From Collinsella sp. AM34-10 (lineage in GTDB: Bacteria > Actinomycetota > Coriobacteriia > Coriobacteriales > Coriobacteriaceae): a DNA stretch of 64,000 nucleotides. A program made the translations under genes and the position numbers. The notes beneath the pieces were generated by a model. That model worked only from the letters and a program-made list of their open reading frames with translations, was not told the DNA's origin and did no database searches. Positions 1 to 8,232 of the stretch are shown here, one piece after another; positions within the stretch are counted from its first letter, which is position 1; each line of letters opens with the position of its first letter. The DNA is taken from contig NZ_QSIL01000006.1 of the NCBI RefSeq assembly GCF_003469185.1, positions 62,001 through 126,000 on the forward strand, in the 5' to 3' direction.

Positions 1-1215
1 CTCGTCCTCAAACATACCACCTGCGATAATTTCGTACATATGCTCGAGCTCCAAGCGGTCCATTAGAAGCGGAACGGGGTACAGGGGATTGGCCTCGGCA
101 TCGGCATGCGCCGCCATCTGCGGAATGTCGGAGTGGCGAATGCCCGTCACGTATTTGGGAATTTCCAAGGCGGCGTTCATGCGGTCGACCCAATCGATAA
201 AGGCCTCGGCCGCAAGACTGTCCTGCGCGGTAGCCGGCGCAATGCCCGCCATGCGAGCAAGATCGGCAAGCTTGGGGGCGGCGGCGTCACCATAAGCGCG
301 AAGCATATGCGGCAGGATGATGGCGTTGGCCAAGCCGTGCGGAATTCCGTATCGGCCGCCCAGACTGTGCGCGATGGCATGAACGTATCCAACATAGGAG
401 CGCGTAAAGGCAACGCCCGCCTTATACGCCGCCGAAAGCATATTGCGACGCGAATGCATGTTGTCGCCATGCTCATAGGCCTCGAGCAAATTGTCGCGGA
501 TGAGCTGGACCGCTTGACGCGCCATCTTGCGCGTGTAGGGCGTGGTGCTACGGCCGATAAAGGCCTCGACAGCATGCGTCAGGGCATCCATACCCGTCTG
601 CCCCGTAATGGAGGCGGGCAGGCCGCGCGTAAACTCGGGGTCATGCACCGCAAAGCGCGGGATAAGCGCAAAGTCGTTAATGGGGTACTTGTAGTGCGTC
701 TCGTCATCGGTAATTACCGCTGCAAGCGTGACCTCGCTTCCCGTGCCTGCCGTGGTGGGAACGGCGATGAGCAGCGGCAGGCGATGATGAATCCGCAGCA
801 GCCCGCGCATCTTGTTGATGGGCTTGTTTGGCTGCGCAATGCGCGCCCCCACACCCTTGGCGCAGTCCATGGCCGAACCGCCACCAAAGCCGATAATGGC
901 CTGGCAGGCGCTCTCTCGATACAGGGACGCCGCTTCCTCCACGTTTGAGACCGTGGGGTTCGCTGATGTTTTGGCATAGACCGCAACGCCAATTCCCTTG
1001 GACGCGAGCGCTGTCTCGAGCGGTGCCGTGAGCCCCAGACGGGCAATACCGGGATCCATCACGATAAGAACCCGCTGTATCGAACGCTTTTGAAGCACTG
1101 TGGGCACATCCTCAGCGTGTTCCAGAATGCGTGGCTCGGTATAGGGCAGCACCGGCAATGCGATGCGAAAAACAGTTTGATACGTTCGGCACCAGGCGCG
1201 GCGGGCTAGATGCAT
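1..1215 (-). CDS. Iron-containing alcohol dehydrogenase (3' end off the window)
   Basis: Reading the minus strand from ATG 1215 gives an uninterrupted frame to the window edge, so the C-terminus is missing. The protein shows the group III iron-dependent alcohol dehydrogenase pattern: the nucleotide-binding motif FGGGSAMDCAK, then VPTTAGTGSEVT, then the metal ligands in TGMDALTHAVEAF and in AIAHSLGG and IPHGLAN. Such enzymes are cytoplasmic NAD(P)H-dependent oxidoreductases of alcohols and aldehydes; the substrate cannot be told from sequence. The start is preceded by an AAGGAAGCTCCTTTATG-like purine-rich region. It is divergent from the rubrerythrin gene, and two matching palindromes lie in the shared upstream region. 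Confidence 0.88.
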   Translation of the reverse strand, partial: MHLARRAWCRTYQTVFRIALPVLPYTEPRILEHAEDVPTVLQKRSIQRVLIVMDPGIARLGLTAPLETALASKGIGVAVYAKTSANPTVSNVEEAASLYRESACQAIIGFGGGSAMDCAKGVGARIAQPNKPINKMRGLLRIHHRLPLLIAVPTTAGTGSEVTLAAVITDDETHYKYPINDFALIPRFAVHDPEFTRGLPASITGQTGMDALTHAVEAFIGRSTTPYTRKMARQAVQLIRDNLLEAYEHGDNMHSRRNMLSAAYKAGVAFTRSYVGYVHAIAHSLGGRYGIPHGLANAIILPHMLRAYGDAAAPKLADLARMAGIAPATAQDSLAAEAFIDWVDRMNAALEIPKYVTGIRHSDIPQMAAHADAEANPLYPVPLLMDRLELEHMYEIIAGGMFEDE

Positions 1216-1234
1216 AAAGGAAGCTCCTTCATTT

Positions 1235-1312
1235 GTTGATTGGTCAACATTTGCTCGACCGATTGTACTCAGCGGCGGTCAAAGACGGCCTGCCAATCGT
1301 TAATCAATCAAC
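1235..1312. promoter_or_regulatory. Pair of matching palindromes between alcohol dehydrogenase and rubrerythrin
   Basis: GTTGATTGGTCAAC at 1235-1248 and, on the opposite strand, GTTGATTGATTAAC at 1299-1312 are near-identical 14-mers with GTTGA/TCAAC-type arms. Two copies 64 bp apart (centre to centre), one just upstream of the dehydrogenase start, look like operator sites for a dimeric repressor such as a TetR- or MarR-family protein. No regulator gene is visible next to them inside the window. Confidence 0.5.
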
Positions 1313-1471
1313 ATCTTCATATCTCAAAATTGTTTTATTAAAAATCATTCCTAATAGGCTTCACATTTGATTGCATTTATGGATAATAGAACTCGTCAAG
1401 ACGCACGTCCGGAGAGGGCCCTTACGGGACCGGACAAGCGCCCCATCGCCATCGATCGAAGGGATCGAATC

Positions 1472-2032
1472 ATGAAATTTGTTTGCCCCGTTTGCGGTTA
1501 TGTTGAAGAGTACGACGGCGACCAGCTGCCCGAGGATTTTAAGTGCCCCCAGTGCGGCGTTCCCGGTTCTCGTTTCCTGAAGCAGGAAGAGGGTCAGCTC
1601 GAGTGGGCTGCCGAGCACGTCGTGGGGGTCGCCAAGATGGAGGGCGTCTCCGAGGACATCGTTGCCGACCTGCGCGCCAACTTTGAGGGCGAGTGCTCCG
1701 AGGTCGGTATGTACCTGGCCATGGCTCGCGTCGCCCATCGCGAGGGCTATCCCGAGATCGGCCTGTACTGGGAGAAGGCTGCCCACGAGGAGGCAGAGCA
1801 TGCCGCCAAGTTCGCTGAGCTCCTGGGCGAGGTCGTGACCGACTCCACCAAGAAGAACCTCGAGATGCGCGTTGAGGCCGAGAACGGCGCCACCGCCGGC
1901 AAGACCGATCTTGCCAAGCGCGCCAAGGCCGCTGGTCTCGATGCCATTCACGACACCGTGCACGAGATGGCTCGCGACGAGGCTCGCCACGGCAAGGCTT
2001 TCGCCGGCCTGCTCAAGCGCTACTTTGGCTAA
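1472..2032 (+). CDS. rbr: Rubrerythrin with N-terminal rubredoxin domain
   Basis: 186 residues. The N-terminal rubredoxin-type iron site is CPVCGY and CPQCG (residues 5-32), followed by a ferritin-like di-iron domain with ExxH-type ligands ([35 protein letters not shown]). This domain order, rubredoxin first, is that of the reverse rubrerythrins of anaerobes, which reduce hydrogen peroxide and oxygen in the cytoplasm. The longer frame upstream lacks family similarity; ATG 1472 starts exactly at the rubredoxin domain and follows a GAAGGGATC purine stretch. Single-gene unit ending in a clear terminator. Confidence 0.93.
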   Translation: MKFVCPVCGYVEEYDGDQLPEDFKCPQCGVPGSRFLKQEEGQLEWAAEHVVGVAKMEGVSEDIVADLRANFEGECSEVGMYLAMARVAHREGYPEIGLYWEKAAHEEAEHAAKFAELLGEVVTDSTKKNLEMRVEAENGATAGKTDLAKRAKAAGLDAIHDTVHEMARDEARHGKAFAGLLKRYFG

Positions 2033-2066
2033 GCCAACCGCCTGAGAGACATTCTCTACTTTTATA

Positions 2067-2096
2067 AGGCCCGGACCGCATGGTTCGGGCCTTTTT
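2067..2096 (+). terminator. Rho-independent terminator of rubrerythrin
   Basis: AGGCCCGGACC pairs with GGTTCGGGCCT around a GCAT loop and is followed by a T-rich tract. Confidence 0.85.
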
Positions 2097-2161
2097 CGTG
2101 CCTCACGAACTTGTTAACTCCCTGGAATAGGACTGCCTTCGGCATCGGTTTCTCGTCAAAA

Positions 2162-2285
2162 CTAAGTGAGTAGACTTTTTGGAACTTGCCGAGCAGGCCA
2201 TCTAAATTGCTTTGTAAAGTCGCAGGTAAATGACTTATTGCAAAAACGACCTGGTCGCCATCAAGCCAAAAGTCTACTCACTTAG
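2162..2285. repeat. 124-bp terminal-inverted-repeat element, copy 1
   Basis: CTAAGTGAGTAGACTTTT at 2162-2179 and its exact complement at 2268-2285 form perfect 18-bp ends of a 124-bp unit. A homologous, diverged unit lies at 3584-3704 in the same orientation; besides the ends, the two share GGAAC after the left arm and CCTGGTCGCC before the right arm. The right arm contains the TAG stop (2274-2276) of the minus-strand nuclease-like gene, so the element acts as, or has replaced, that gene's 3' end. No coding capacity is seen inside. Could be a MITE, a REP-like element or a processed RNA hairpin. Confidence 0.8.
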
Positions 2286-3401
2286 TTCCGCAGCCGTCCA
2301 CGATCGAGCTGTTTTGTGTCTAACGGGCATCTTTCCGTCGATTACTCCCAATTTTGTCCAGTCAACGAATAGTTCAGACCGGAGTAATGTCTCAGCCCTT
2401 TGCTCATCCGAGCTTTTATCACGATATTCAGCATCGAGCATCCTGCATACGGCCTTAACGATCGCGCGGAATCTATCCTCATCGGATATCTGTCTGTGTG
2501 TCAGGAGAAGTACATCGTAGCCCATGGCCTGAAGGGCCGTCATGCGGTCAGCGTCACGCAGGCCATCCCCTGCGCGTCCGTGCGAGGCCTTTCCTTGGCA
2601 TTCAATGGCCACCTGTCGCCTGCCGTCCGGCGAAGACAGAAGTAGGTCGATATATACACGGGACTTTCCCACAATCGCTCGAGCACTTGTGCTTAGCGTC
2701 ACTTCGACATTGAGCTCTATGCCGCAAAACCCTTCGCCTCCCAGGGCTCGCGGCAGTCCAAGCAACAAATACGCCTCGACCTCAAAAGGCGACGCGGCGC
2801 CCAATGGAACGAGATGCGATACCGCCATAAATCTATTGCCGTAACGCATCCCGCAAACATCTGAACAAAAACGGTCAAGGTCTCCGCCCAAAACCAAAGC
2901 GTCTCGACGCCATAAATTTGAGGCGGCGCCATCCTCGGACGGGCAGCGCACCCAACCGAACGTTGTCGAAATCGCGCCCGAATCAATTGCACGCGCAAGC
3001 TCCGTCTCAAGTGCCGCCGGCAGAGCGCACACCGCAAACAAACCGCACATCTCCGCCAACACAAAAAGAAGCTGAAGATCCGTCAGATGGCGCGACATGA
3101 TGAATGCCGTCAGCAGAGGAGACGTAACCAAAAATCCATGCTCCGTTTCCAGCACAGATTCCCTGGGGAGCTCGCCAAGGAACAGCCGCTGCCTAATGCT
3201 GGCAGGGCAAGTCCGTTTGTTTCTCGTCCGAACCAATGTATACAACGGAAAACCGAGCACAACCGCAGCCGTCGGGTTGCGGGCGAGGCCATATCGCTGC
3301 CGGTCTTCTTCCGGTCGCGGAAGCGGCGAACACAAAGCACGCACTTGAGGGGGCAAACGCCAGTACCTAAAAGCCGATATGTCACAAAGCAGATCCTTCA
3401 T
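2274..3401 (-). CDS. AbiEi-like / DUF559 (Vsr-fold) nuclease-domain protein
   Basis: 375 residues from ATG 3401; an in-frame GTG at 3407 is the alternative. The first ~130 residues resemble the actinobacterial AbiEi-like regulator region (short strand-helix segments with ETEHGFLVTSPLLTAF, the usual 'sensor-for-degradation' type motif). The C-terminal part (about 240-340) looks like a Vsr/DUF559 PD-(D/E)XK fold: YIDLLLSSPDGRRQVAIECQ, then RDADRMTALQAMGYDVLLLT, giving candidate acidic residues D and E before a core K/Q position. Members of this group are uncharacterised; a nicking or DNA-binding role is inference. It lies alone on the minus strand between the two 120-bp inverted-repeat elements, one of which supplies its stop codon. 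Confidence 0.6.
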   Translation of the reverse strand: MKDLLCDISAFRYWRLPPQVRALCSPLPRPEEDRQRYGLARNPTAAVVLGFPLYTLVRTRNKRTCPASIRQRLFLGELPRESVLETEHGFLVTSPLLTAFIMSRHLTDLQLLFVLAEMCGLFAVCALPAALETELARAIDSGAISTTFGWVRCPSEDGAASNLWRRDALVLGGDLDRFCSDVCGMRYGNRFMAVSHLVPLGAASPFEVEAYLLLGLPRALGGEGFCGIELNVEVTLSTSARAIVGKSRVYIDLLLSSPDGRRQVAIECQGKASHGRAGDGLRDADRMTALQAMGYDVLLLTHRQISDEDRFRAIVKAVCRMLDAEYRDKSSDEQRAETLLRSELFVDWTKLGVIDGKMPVRHKTARSWTAAELSE

Positions 3402-3484
3402 AGGCACAGGAAAACACGAATTTCAACCCAGCCGGTCTCGCATTGGCGCGAACGCACCGAAAATGGCACCAAACGGACCGTTAA

Positions 3485-3550
3485 GTTTTCAACAGCCCTC
3501 CCCAACTGGCCAAAAGCTTGCCGAGAGCTGGACGAAGCCCTGTTGAAAAC
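3485..3550. repeat. Inverted repeat upstream of the nuclease-like gene
   Basis: GTTTTCAACAG at 3485-3495 is perfectly complementary to CTGTTGAAAAC at 3540-3550. It lies 84-149 bp upstream of the nuclease-like start and just inside the second 120-bp element, so it may be an operator or part of the same cassette. Confidence 0.5.
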
Positions 3551-3583
3551 CCCATTTTTTCTCATGAGGAAACTTTGCGCGGC

Positions 3584-3704
3584 AAGTGAGTAGACTTTTT
3601 GGAACATCCCGATCAGACCGGTCATCCTGCTTCTCAAAACCATAGGTAGATAGCTTGTTTCAAAACGGCCTGGTCGCCAAAGTGCCAAAAGTCTACTCAC
3701 TTAG
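3584..3704. repeat. Terminal-inverted-repeat element, copy 2
   Basis: AAGTGAGTAGACTTTT at 3584-3599 is matched by its exact complement at 3687-3702. Same orientation and length class as the copy at 2162-2285, with shared ends and a shared internal CCTGGTCGCC but a diverged middle. The right arm contains the TGA stop (3697-3699) of pdxR on the minus strand. The two copies bracket the nuclease-like gene completely. Confidence 0.8.
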
Positions 3705-5133
3705 ATTGCAGAGCGCCCCCCATTAGCTGCAATTCCAAGGTATTAAGCACTTCCGGACTCAGGTCGTCATACTGGACAAGAATTTGAGTTGAGTTTTCAG
3801 GGACAGACGAGCTATCGGCGCACCAATAACAGTCACTGATATCGATAAACGGAATACCCGAGCGCGTGAGGGCCCGCACAAAAGAGCTTCCGCCCGTGTC
3901 ACGCTCCACAGCCACGACGCAGTAAAGGCCCGCGTCTGCATGTTCAATCGAGACCTCCCCCGCCGGAAACACTTTCCGCACAAGCGCCGCCAGGCTATCC
4001 CGCGCCTCACGAGCACGAACGCGCACGCGGTTCACATGCCGCTCGTAATCACCCGATTCCAGCAAACGAGCCAGAGCGACCTGGTCAACAGAACTCACCG
4101 ACGAGGCGTAAAAACCAAGGTTGCGCCTAAACCGTTCCATCAGCTCATCAGGCAGCACCATGTACGCTAGACGCAACGCCGACGACAGACTTTTTGAAAA
4201 GGTGTTGGTGTAGATGACCGATTGGGCGGCATCGATCGAAGCAAGCGCGGGAATCGGCTTGCCGGCAAGGCGAAACTCGCAATCAAAGTCATCTTCGATG
4301 AGATACCGATCCGGCTGCTCGGCGGCCCAGCTCAGCAGGGCATAGCGACGCGCAATGCTCGTCACAAGGCCGGTCGGATACTGATGGGACGGCATCAGGT
4401 GAAGGACATCGGTCCCGGCTTTCTGCAGAGCGCTCAAGTCCACGCCGTCATCATCCAACGGGATATGTCGAACTTTGCAACCCATAGCCTGATAGATGCG
4501 CGTCAGGCGCAAATAGCCCGGATCCTCAACGGCATACACCTTGTCCGCGCCAAGCAACTGAACCAACATGGTATCGAGCAGCTGGGCGCCCGCACCGATA
4601 ACAATGTTGTCGGGATTAACATTCATGCCCCGTGTCCCGCGCAGATGGTGAGCGATTGCGCGTCGTAGCCGAGCGGTGCCCTGCGCTGGTGCGGGCGAAA
4701 AGATCTCGCGTTCGTCTTCGGACGTCAGCGTTGCTCGTAGCGCGCCTTGCCAAAGCCTAGCCGCCTCCAATGCGGATGGAGAAAGTGATCCGAATTGCTC
4801 GACCTGGCCATCGGCGTCAGGCGCGGCGAGGTCCACAGAGACAGTATCTCGGTCGATATCCCCCGTAGCCAAAGGCAAAACCGGTGCATCCGGAAGCTCG
4901 CAAGCGTAGTAGCCCCGACGCGGTATTGAGCAAATATAGCCCTCGGCAAGCAACTGGCTATATGCATTCTCGATGGTAATGACACTGATTCCCAGATGAC
5001 TGGCAAAGGCGCGCTTGGACGGAAGATGCTCCCCCGCCGCAATACGTCCAGCAACAATATCATCTCGAATTTGCTGGTAAACATACTCATAGAGCGATGC
5101 TTCGCCGCGTTTTTCCAAATTGTAGTCAAGCAT
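3697..5133 (-). CDS. pdxR: PdxR, MocR-type GntR/aminotransferase regulator of PLP synthesis
   Basis: 478 residues from ATG 5133, which follows AGGTGATAGGCTC; the frame extends 11 codons further without a better ribosome site. Residues about 10-75 are a GntR winged helix (LPSKRAFASHLGISVITIENAYSQL); the rest is a fold-type I aminotransferase domain with NTFSKSLSSALRL carrying the PLP lysine and a DDFDCEFR motif. MocR proteins of this kind sense PLP and activate pdxST. It is divergent from pdxS, which supports the assignment. Its last codons and TGA stop lie within the 120-bp inverted-repeat element. Confidence 0.9.
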   Translation of the reverse strand: MLDYNLEKRGEASLYEYVYQQIRDDIVAGRIAAGEHLPSKRAFASHLGISVITIENAYSQLLAEGYICSIPRRGYYACELPDAPVLPLATGDIDRDTVSVDLAAPDADGQVEQFGSLSPSALEAARLWQGALRATLTSEDEREIFSPAPAQGTARLRRAIAHHLRGTRGMNVNPDNIVIGAGAQLLDTMLVQLLGADKVYAVEDPGYLRLTRIYQAMGCKVRHIPLDDDGVDLSALQKAGTDVLHLMPSHQYPTGLVTSIARRYALLSWAAEQPDRYLIEDDFDCEFRLAGKPIPALASIDAAQSVIYTNTFSKSLSSALRLAYMVLPDELMERFRRNLGFYASSVSSVDQVALARLLESGDYERHVNRVRVRAREARDSLAALVRKVFPAGEVSIEHADAGLYCVVAVERDTGGSSFVRALTRSGIPFIDISDCYWCADSSSVPENSTQILVQYDDLSPEVLNTLELQLMGGALQSK

Positions 5134-5144
5134 GAGCCTATCAC

Positions 5145-5186
5145 CTGACCTTATTAAGCCATTCAATCTGATATTAGTCTGACCTT
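5145..5186. promoter_or_regulatory. Direct-repeat operator between pdxR and pdxS
   Basis: CTGACCTT occurs at 5145-5152 and again at 5179-5186 in the 145-bp divergent promoter region. MocR regulators usually bind direct repeats here; that these are the PdxR boxes is inference. Confidence 0.5.
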
Positions 5187-5278
5187 GTCATTATCTCGAA
5201 AACTGAGTATTTCGCCATACCCAGCTCCCCGATAGGATGTTCCGTCAAGCAATGCACATGCCAACCAAGGGAGCAACC

Positions 5279-6169
5279 ATGGCAGAACAGACCAGTAAGG
5301 CCGATCGCGTCAAACTCAATCGCGAGCTCGCGCAGATGCTCAAGGGCGGCGTCATCATGGACGTCACCACGCCCGAGCAGGCACGCATCGCCGAAGAAGC
5401 CGGCGCCTGCGCCGTCATGGCACTCGAGAGCATTCCGGCCGACATCCGTGCCGCAGGCGGTGTCTCGCGCATGAGCGACCCCAAGATGATCAAGGGCATC
5501 CAGGAGGCCGTCTCCATCCCCGTTATGGCCAAGTGCCGCATCGGTCACATTGTCGAGGCGCAGGTCCTTCAGGCCATCGAGATCGACTACATCGATGAGT
5601 CCGAGGTTCTCTCCCCTGCCGACGATGTTTACCACATCGACAAGACCCAGTTTGACGTCCCGTTTGTCTGCGGTGCCCGCGACCTGGGCGAGGCGCTGCG
5701 CCGCGTCGCCGAGGGCGCCACGATGATCCGCACCAAGGGCGAGCCGGGCACGGGCGACGTGGTCCAGGCCGTGAGCCACATGCGCAAGATCCAAAAGCAG
5801 ATTCGCGACGTTGTCGCCCTGCGCGATGATGAGCTCTTTGAGGCAGCCAAGCAACTGCAGGTTCCGGTCGAACTGGTGCGCGAGGTCCATGCCACGGGCA
5901 AGCTCCCCGTCGTGAACTTTGCTGCTGGCGGTGTAGCGACCCCCGCCGACGCCGCGCTGATGATGCAGCTGGGCGCCGAGGGCGTCTTTGTCGGCTCGGG
6001 CATCTTTAAGAGTGGCGACCCCGCCAAGCGCGCCGCCGCCATCGTTAAGGCCGTGGCAAACTTCACCGATGCCAAACTCATCGCTGAGCTTTCGGAGGAC
6101 CTTGGCGAGGCTATGGTGGGCATCAACGCCGATGAGATCGAGATCATCATGGAGGAGCGCGGACGCTAG
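5279..6169 (+). CDS. pdxS: Pyridoxal 5'-phosphate synthase, PdxS (synthase) subunit
   Basis: 296 residues from ATG 5279, preceded by AAGGGAGCAACC. PdxS condenses ribose 5-phosphate, glyceraldehyde 3-phosphate and ammonia into PLP on a TIM-barrel. Visible family landmarks are [54 protein letters not shown] with the catalytic lysines in MAKCRIG and [10 protein letters not shown]. Length is normal for the family. It is followed after 20 bp by pdxT, the glutaminase that supplies ammonia, and regulated by the divergent pdxR. Confidence 0.98.
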   Translation: MAEQTSKADRVKLNRELAQMLKGGVIMDVTTPEQARIAEEAGACAVMALESIPADIRAAGGVSRMSDPKMIKGIQEAVSIPVMAKCRIGHIVEAQVLQAIEIDYIDESEVLSPADDVYHIDKTQFDVPFVCGARDLGEALRRVAEGATMIRTKGEPGTGDVVQAVSHMRKIQKQIRDVVALRDDELFEAAKQLQVPVELVREVHATGKLPVVNFAAGGVATPADAALMMQLGAEGVFVGSGIFKSGDPAKRAAAIVKAVANFTDAKLIAELSEDLGEAMVGINADEIEIIMEERGR

Positions 6170-6189
6170 TCCAGCAGAAAGGATCGCAC

Positions 6190-6777
6190 ATGAGCGATTA
6201 TGCAGACCAAACGGTCGCCGTGCTGGCGGTCCAAGGCGCTTTTGCCGAGCACGAGGCGAGGCTGTCCGAGCTGGGCGCACACTGTATTGAACTGAGACAG
6301 GCGGCCGATTTGCGGCAGAACTTTGACCGTCTAGTACTTCCCGGCGGCGAGTCTACCGTTCAAGGGAAGTTGCTTGATGAGCTGGGCATGCTCGAGGAGC
6401 TTCGTGCCCGTATCGCTGAAGGCATGCCCGTCCTGGGCACCTGCGCCGGCCTAATTCTGCTGGCTCACGACCTTGCCGCCCATGACGATAAGGGCACGCC
6501 GCGTTTGGCAACCATGGATGTACTTGTCGAGCGCAATGCCTACGGCAGGCAACTCGGCAGCTTTCAAGCCAAGGGGCAGGTAGCCGGCATCGACGGTGAA
6601 GTGCCCCTGACGTTTATCCGCGCGCCCCGCATCGTCGAGCTCCACGGCGACGCCAAGGCCCTAGCGAAAGTCGACGGGCGCATCGTCGCCGCCCGTCAGG
6701 GCAACCAACTCGGTGTCACCTTCCACCCCGAACTCGATGAAGACACCCGCCTCCACGAGCTCTTCCTCCAAATGTAG
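6190..6777 (+). CDS. pdxT: Pyridoxal 5'-phosphate synthase, PdxT glutaminase subunit
   Basis: 195 residues, ATG after AGAAAGGATCGCAC. Class I glutamine amidotransferase of the SNO family: VLAVQGAFAEHE at the start, LPGGEST, the nucleophilic cysteine in GTCAGLILLA, and the His-Glu pair in TFHPEL. It releases ammonia from glutamine for PdxS in the 24-mer PLP synthase complex. Co-transcribed with pdxS. Confidence 0.98.
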   Translation: MSDYADQTVAVLAVQGAFAEHEARLSELGAHCIELRQAADLRQNFDRLVLPGGESTVQGKLLDELGMLEELRARIAEGMPVLGTCAGLILLAHDLAAHDDKGTPRLATMDVLVERNAYGRQLGSFQAKGQVAGIDGEVPLTFIRAPRIVELHGDAKALAKVDGRIVAARQGNQLGVTFHPELDEDTRLHELFLQM

Positions 6778-6817
6778 GCAGAGTAGAAACGAGCGTGGAT
6801 TTTCGGACACATAACAA

Positions 6818-6885
6818 ATGAGAGTGGATAATCTCCCACTTTGAGCTTGAATGCAGGCTCAAACCGGGAGATTATCCACTCTCAT
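6818..6885. repeat. Long perfect palindrome downstream of pdxT
   Basis: ATGAGAGTGGATAATCTCCC at 6818-6837 pairs perfectly with 6866-6885. The 28-nt centre contains a further TTTGAGC/GCTCAAA pair, so the whole unit can form one long hairpin. The sequence is not a typical terminator (no T tract) and resembles a REP/MITE-like unit. Confidence 0.75.
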
Positions 6886-6891
6886 GCTATG

Positions 6892-6920
6892 TAGTCGTTT
6901 AAGAACGTCCCCAATGACTA
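6892..6920. repeat. Internally deleted copy of the 53.64-kb palindrome
   Basis: AGAACGTCCCCAATGACTA at 6902-6920 is identical to the right arm of the perfect palindrome at 53640-53695. The preceding TAGTCGTTTA matches that element's outer end joined to the end of its loop, as if the left arm had been lost by an internal deletion. Confidence 0.65.
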
Positions 6921-6992
6921 CCTTGGATCATGGCAGCGCCGATGTTTTGGTACCGACAGCGAGCGTCCACCAGAGCGAACAAATTGACATGA

Positions 6993-7033
6993 AAAGAGGA
7001 CGGCATAGACCTTCTGGTCATGCCGTCCTCTTT
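6993..7033. terminator. Bidirectional terminator between pdxT region and RGG-protein gene
   Basis: AAAGAGGACGGCA pairs with TGCCGTCCTCTTT with a further GACC/GGTC pair inside; A- and T-tracts on the two sides suit both directions. Outer arms CCACCAGAGCG (6967-6977) and CGCTCTGGTGG (7048-7058) enclose it. Confidence 0.8.
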
Positions 7034-7106
7034 GAATGACAAGTTGTCGCTCTGGTGGGCGCGCAGCGTCAACTAGTTACGCGGTTCGTAGAACCGCGTA
7101 ACCCAA

Positions 7107-8018
7107 TTAGAAGCGGTTGCCGCGGAAGCCGCCACCGTTGCGGCCGCCACGATCGCCACCGCGACCGCCACGGTCGTTACCACGGTTGCCGCCGAAGCCG
7201 CCACGGTTGCCACCGCGATCGCCATAGCCACCACGGTTGCCGCCAAAGCCGCCGCGGCTGCCACGGTCGCCGCCACGGTCACCAAAGCCGCCACGGCCAC
7301 CGCGATCTCCACCGCGACCGCCGCGGTCACCGCCACGGCCACCGCGATCGCCAAAGCCGCCGCGGCCGCCACGGTCACCGCCACGACCACCGCGATCGTC
7401 ACGGCCGCCGCGAGGACCGCGGTCCTCGTCCAGGCCCATGGCGACGAGCGGAGCGATAACCTTATCGAGAGCGGCCATCAGCTCGGTGGCCTCCTCGTAA
7501 GAAAGCTCGGGCAGGAGCTTCTCCTTCTTATTGGCAAGCTCGACCAGGCCCTCAGCGGCATCCTCGGCAGCGAAGACGACGATCTTGCGCATATCGCCCT
7601 CGGCGTCGTCGATGCGGCCGACCAGATCGGCAGCCTCGGCCTCGGCCATCAGGCCATCGAGCTCACGAAGGCGCATGCCCAGCAGGTCGGACATTTCCTT
7701 CTGCTCCATCTTGGGCTTGAGGTCAAGGAGCTTGATGGCGCGCTCGATGTTCGCCATGCGCTCGGCTTTGGCCTCCTCCTCCTTGGAAATAGCAAAGCGA
7801 CGGCTACGCAGCAGGCGGGCGGCCTTCTGCATCTTGTCCATCAGCTCTTCGTCATCGTAATCAACGGCGGCCTCGACAACCTCGGCCTCCTCCTCAGCGG
7901 AAACCTCGTCAGCAGCCTCAACCTCAGCAGCTTCGGTCTCCACGGTCTCGACTGCCTCAACCTCGGCAGCCATGGTCTCGTTCTCGGTCTCGTTCATGAT
8001 CTCTTCGTTCTCGGACAT
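7107..8018 (-). CDS. Acidic protein with central winged-helix-like domain and RGG-repeat tail
   Basis: 303 residues, ATG after AAGGAGTCTC. Residues 1-60 are a Glu/Ala-rich acidic tail; residues about 60-200 are helical and contain a segment resembling a winged-helix (MEQKEMSDLLGMRLRELD); residues 205-303 are low complexity with roughly 19 RGG units mixed with DRGG, GFGD and GGNRG. RGG tracts bind RNA and drive phase separation in other organisms and are found on bacterial DEAD-box helicases and RNases, but no catalytic domain is seen here. A nucleic-acid-binding or ribonucleoprotein role is inferred. Stands alone with its own terminator. Confidence 0.75.
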   Translation of the reverse strand: MSENEEIMNETENETMAAEVEAVETVETEAAEVEAADEVSAEEEAEVVEAAVDYDDEELMDKMQKAARLLRSRRFAISKEEEAKAERMANIERAIKLLDLKPKMEQKEMSDLLGMRLRELDGLMAEAEAADLVGRIDDAEGDMRKIVVFAAEDAAEGLVELANKKEKLLPELSYEEATELMAALDKVIAPLVAMGLDEDRGPRGGRDDRGGRGGDRGGRGGFGDRGGRGGDRGGRGGDRGGRGGFGDRGGDRGSRGGFGGNRGGYGDRGGNRGGFGGNRGNDRGGRGGDRGGRNGGGFRGNRF

Positions 8019-8232
8019 GAGACTCCTTCTTGGCCCTCTCGGGCATCATCGCCCCATTCGCGGGGCCCGTCGCGCACTCTTTGCGCTTTATACATTCATG
8101 CCTCTCGGCAAAACGTCCATTAGTTTATGGTGTCGCCCGCCAATCTAGCTGCAGAATCTATGTACACACATTAATGCGACATGTCGCGGTATCATGGCCT
8201 GAACCAAACCTATCCACCTTAAGGAGCCCGCC

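Larger units (their letters stand above)
6778..7106. other. 329-bp intergenic region of nested palindromes
   Basis: No gene is seen. The stretch holds a 20-bp-arm hairpin (6818-6885), a truncated copy of the 53.6-kb palindrome (6892-6920), and a terminator nested in a larger inverted repeat (6967-7058), which separate the convergent pdxT and RGG-protein genes. Confidence 0.75.

Noticed and set aside
106..948. Long plus-strand ORF (280 codons) opposite the alcohol dehydrogenase
   Set aside because: The minus strand encodes a complete set of dehydrogenase motifs; the plus frame is an antisense shadow caused by high GC content.
3398..3700. 100-codon minus-strand ORF between the nuclease-like gene and pdxR
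   Set aside because: It runs through the inverted-repeat element and has no family resemblance or ribosome-binding site.
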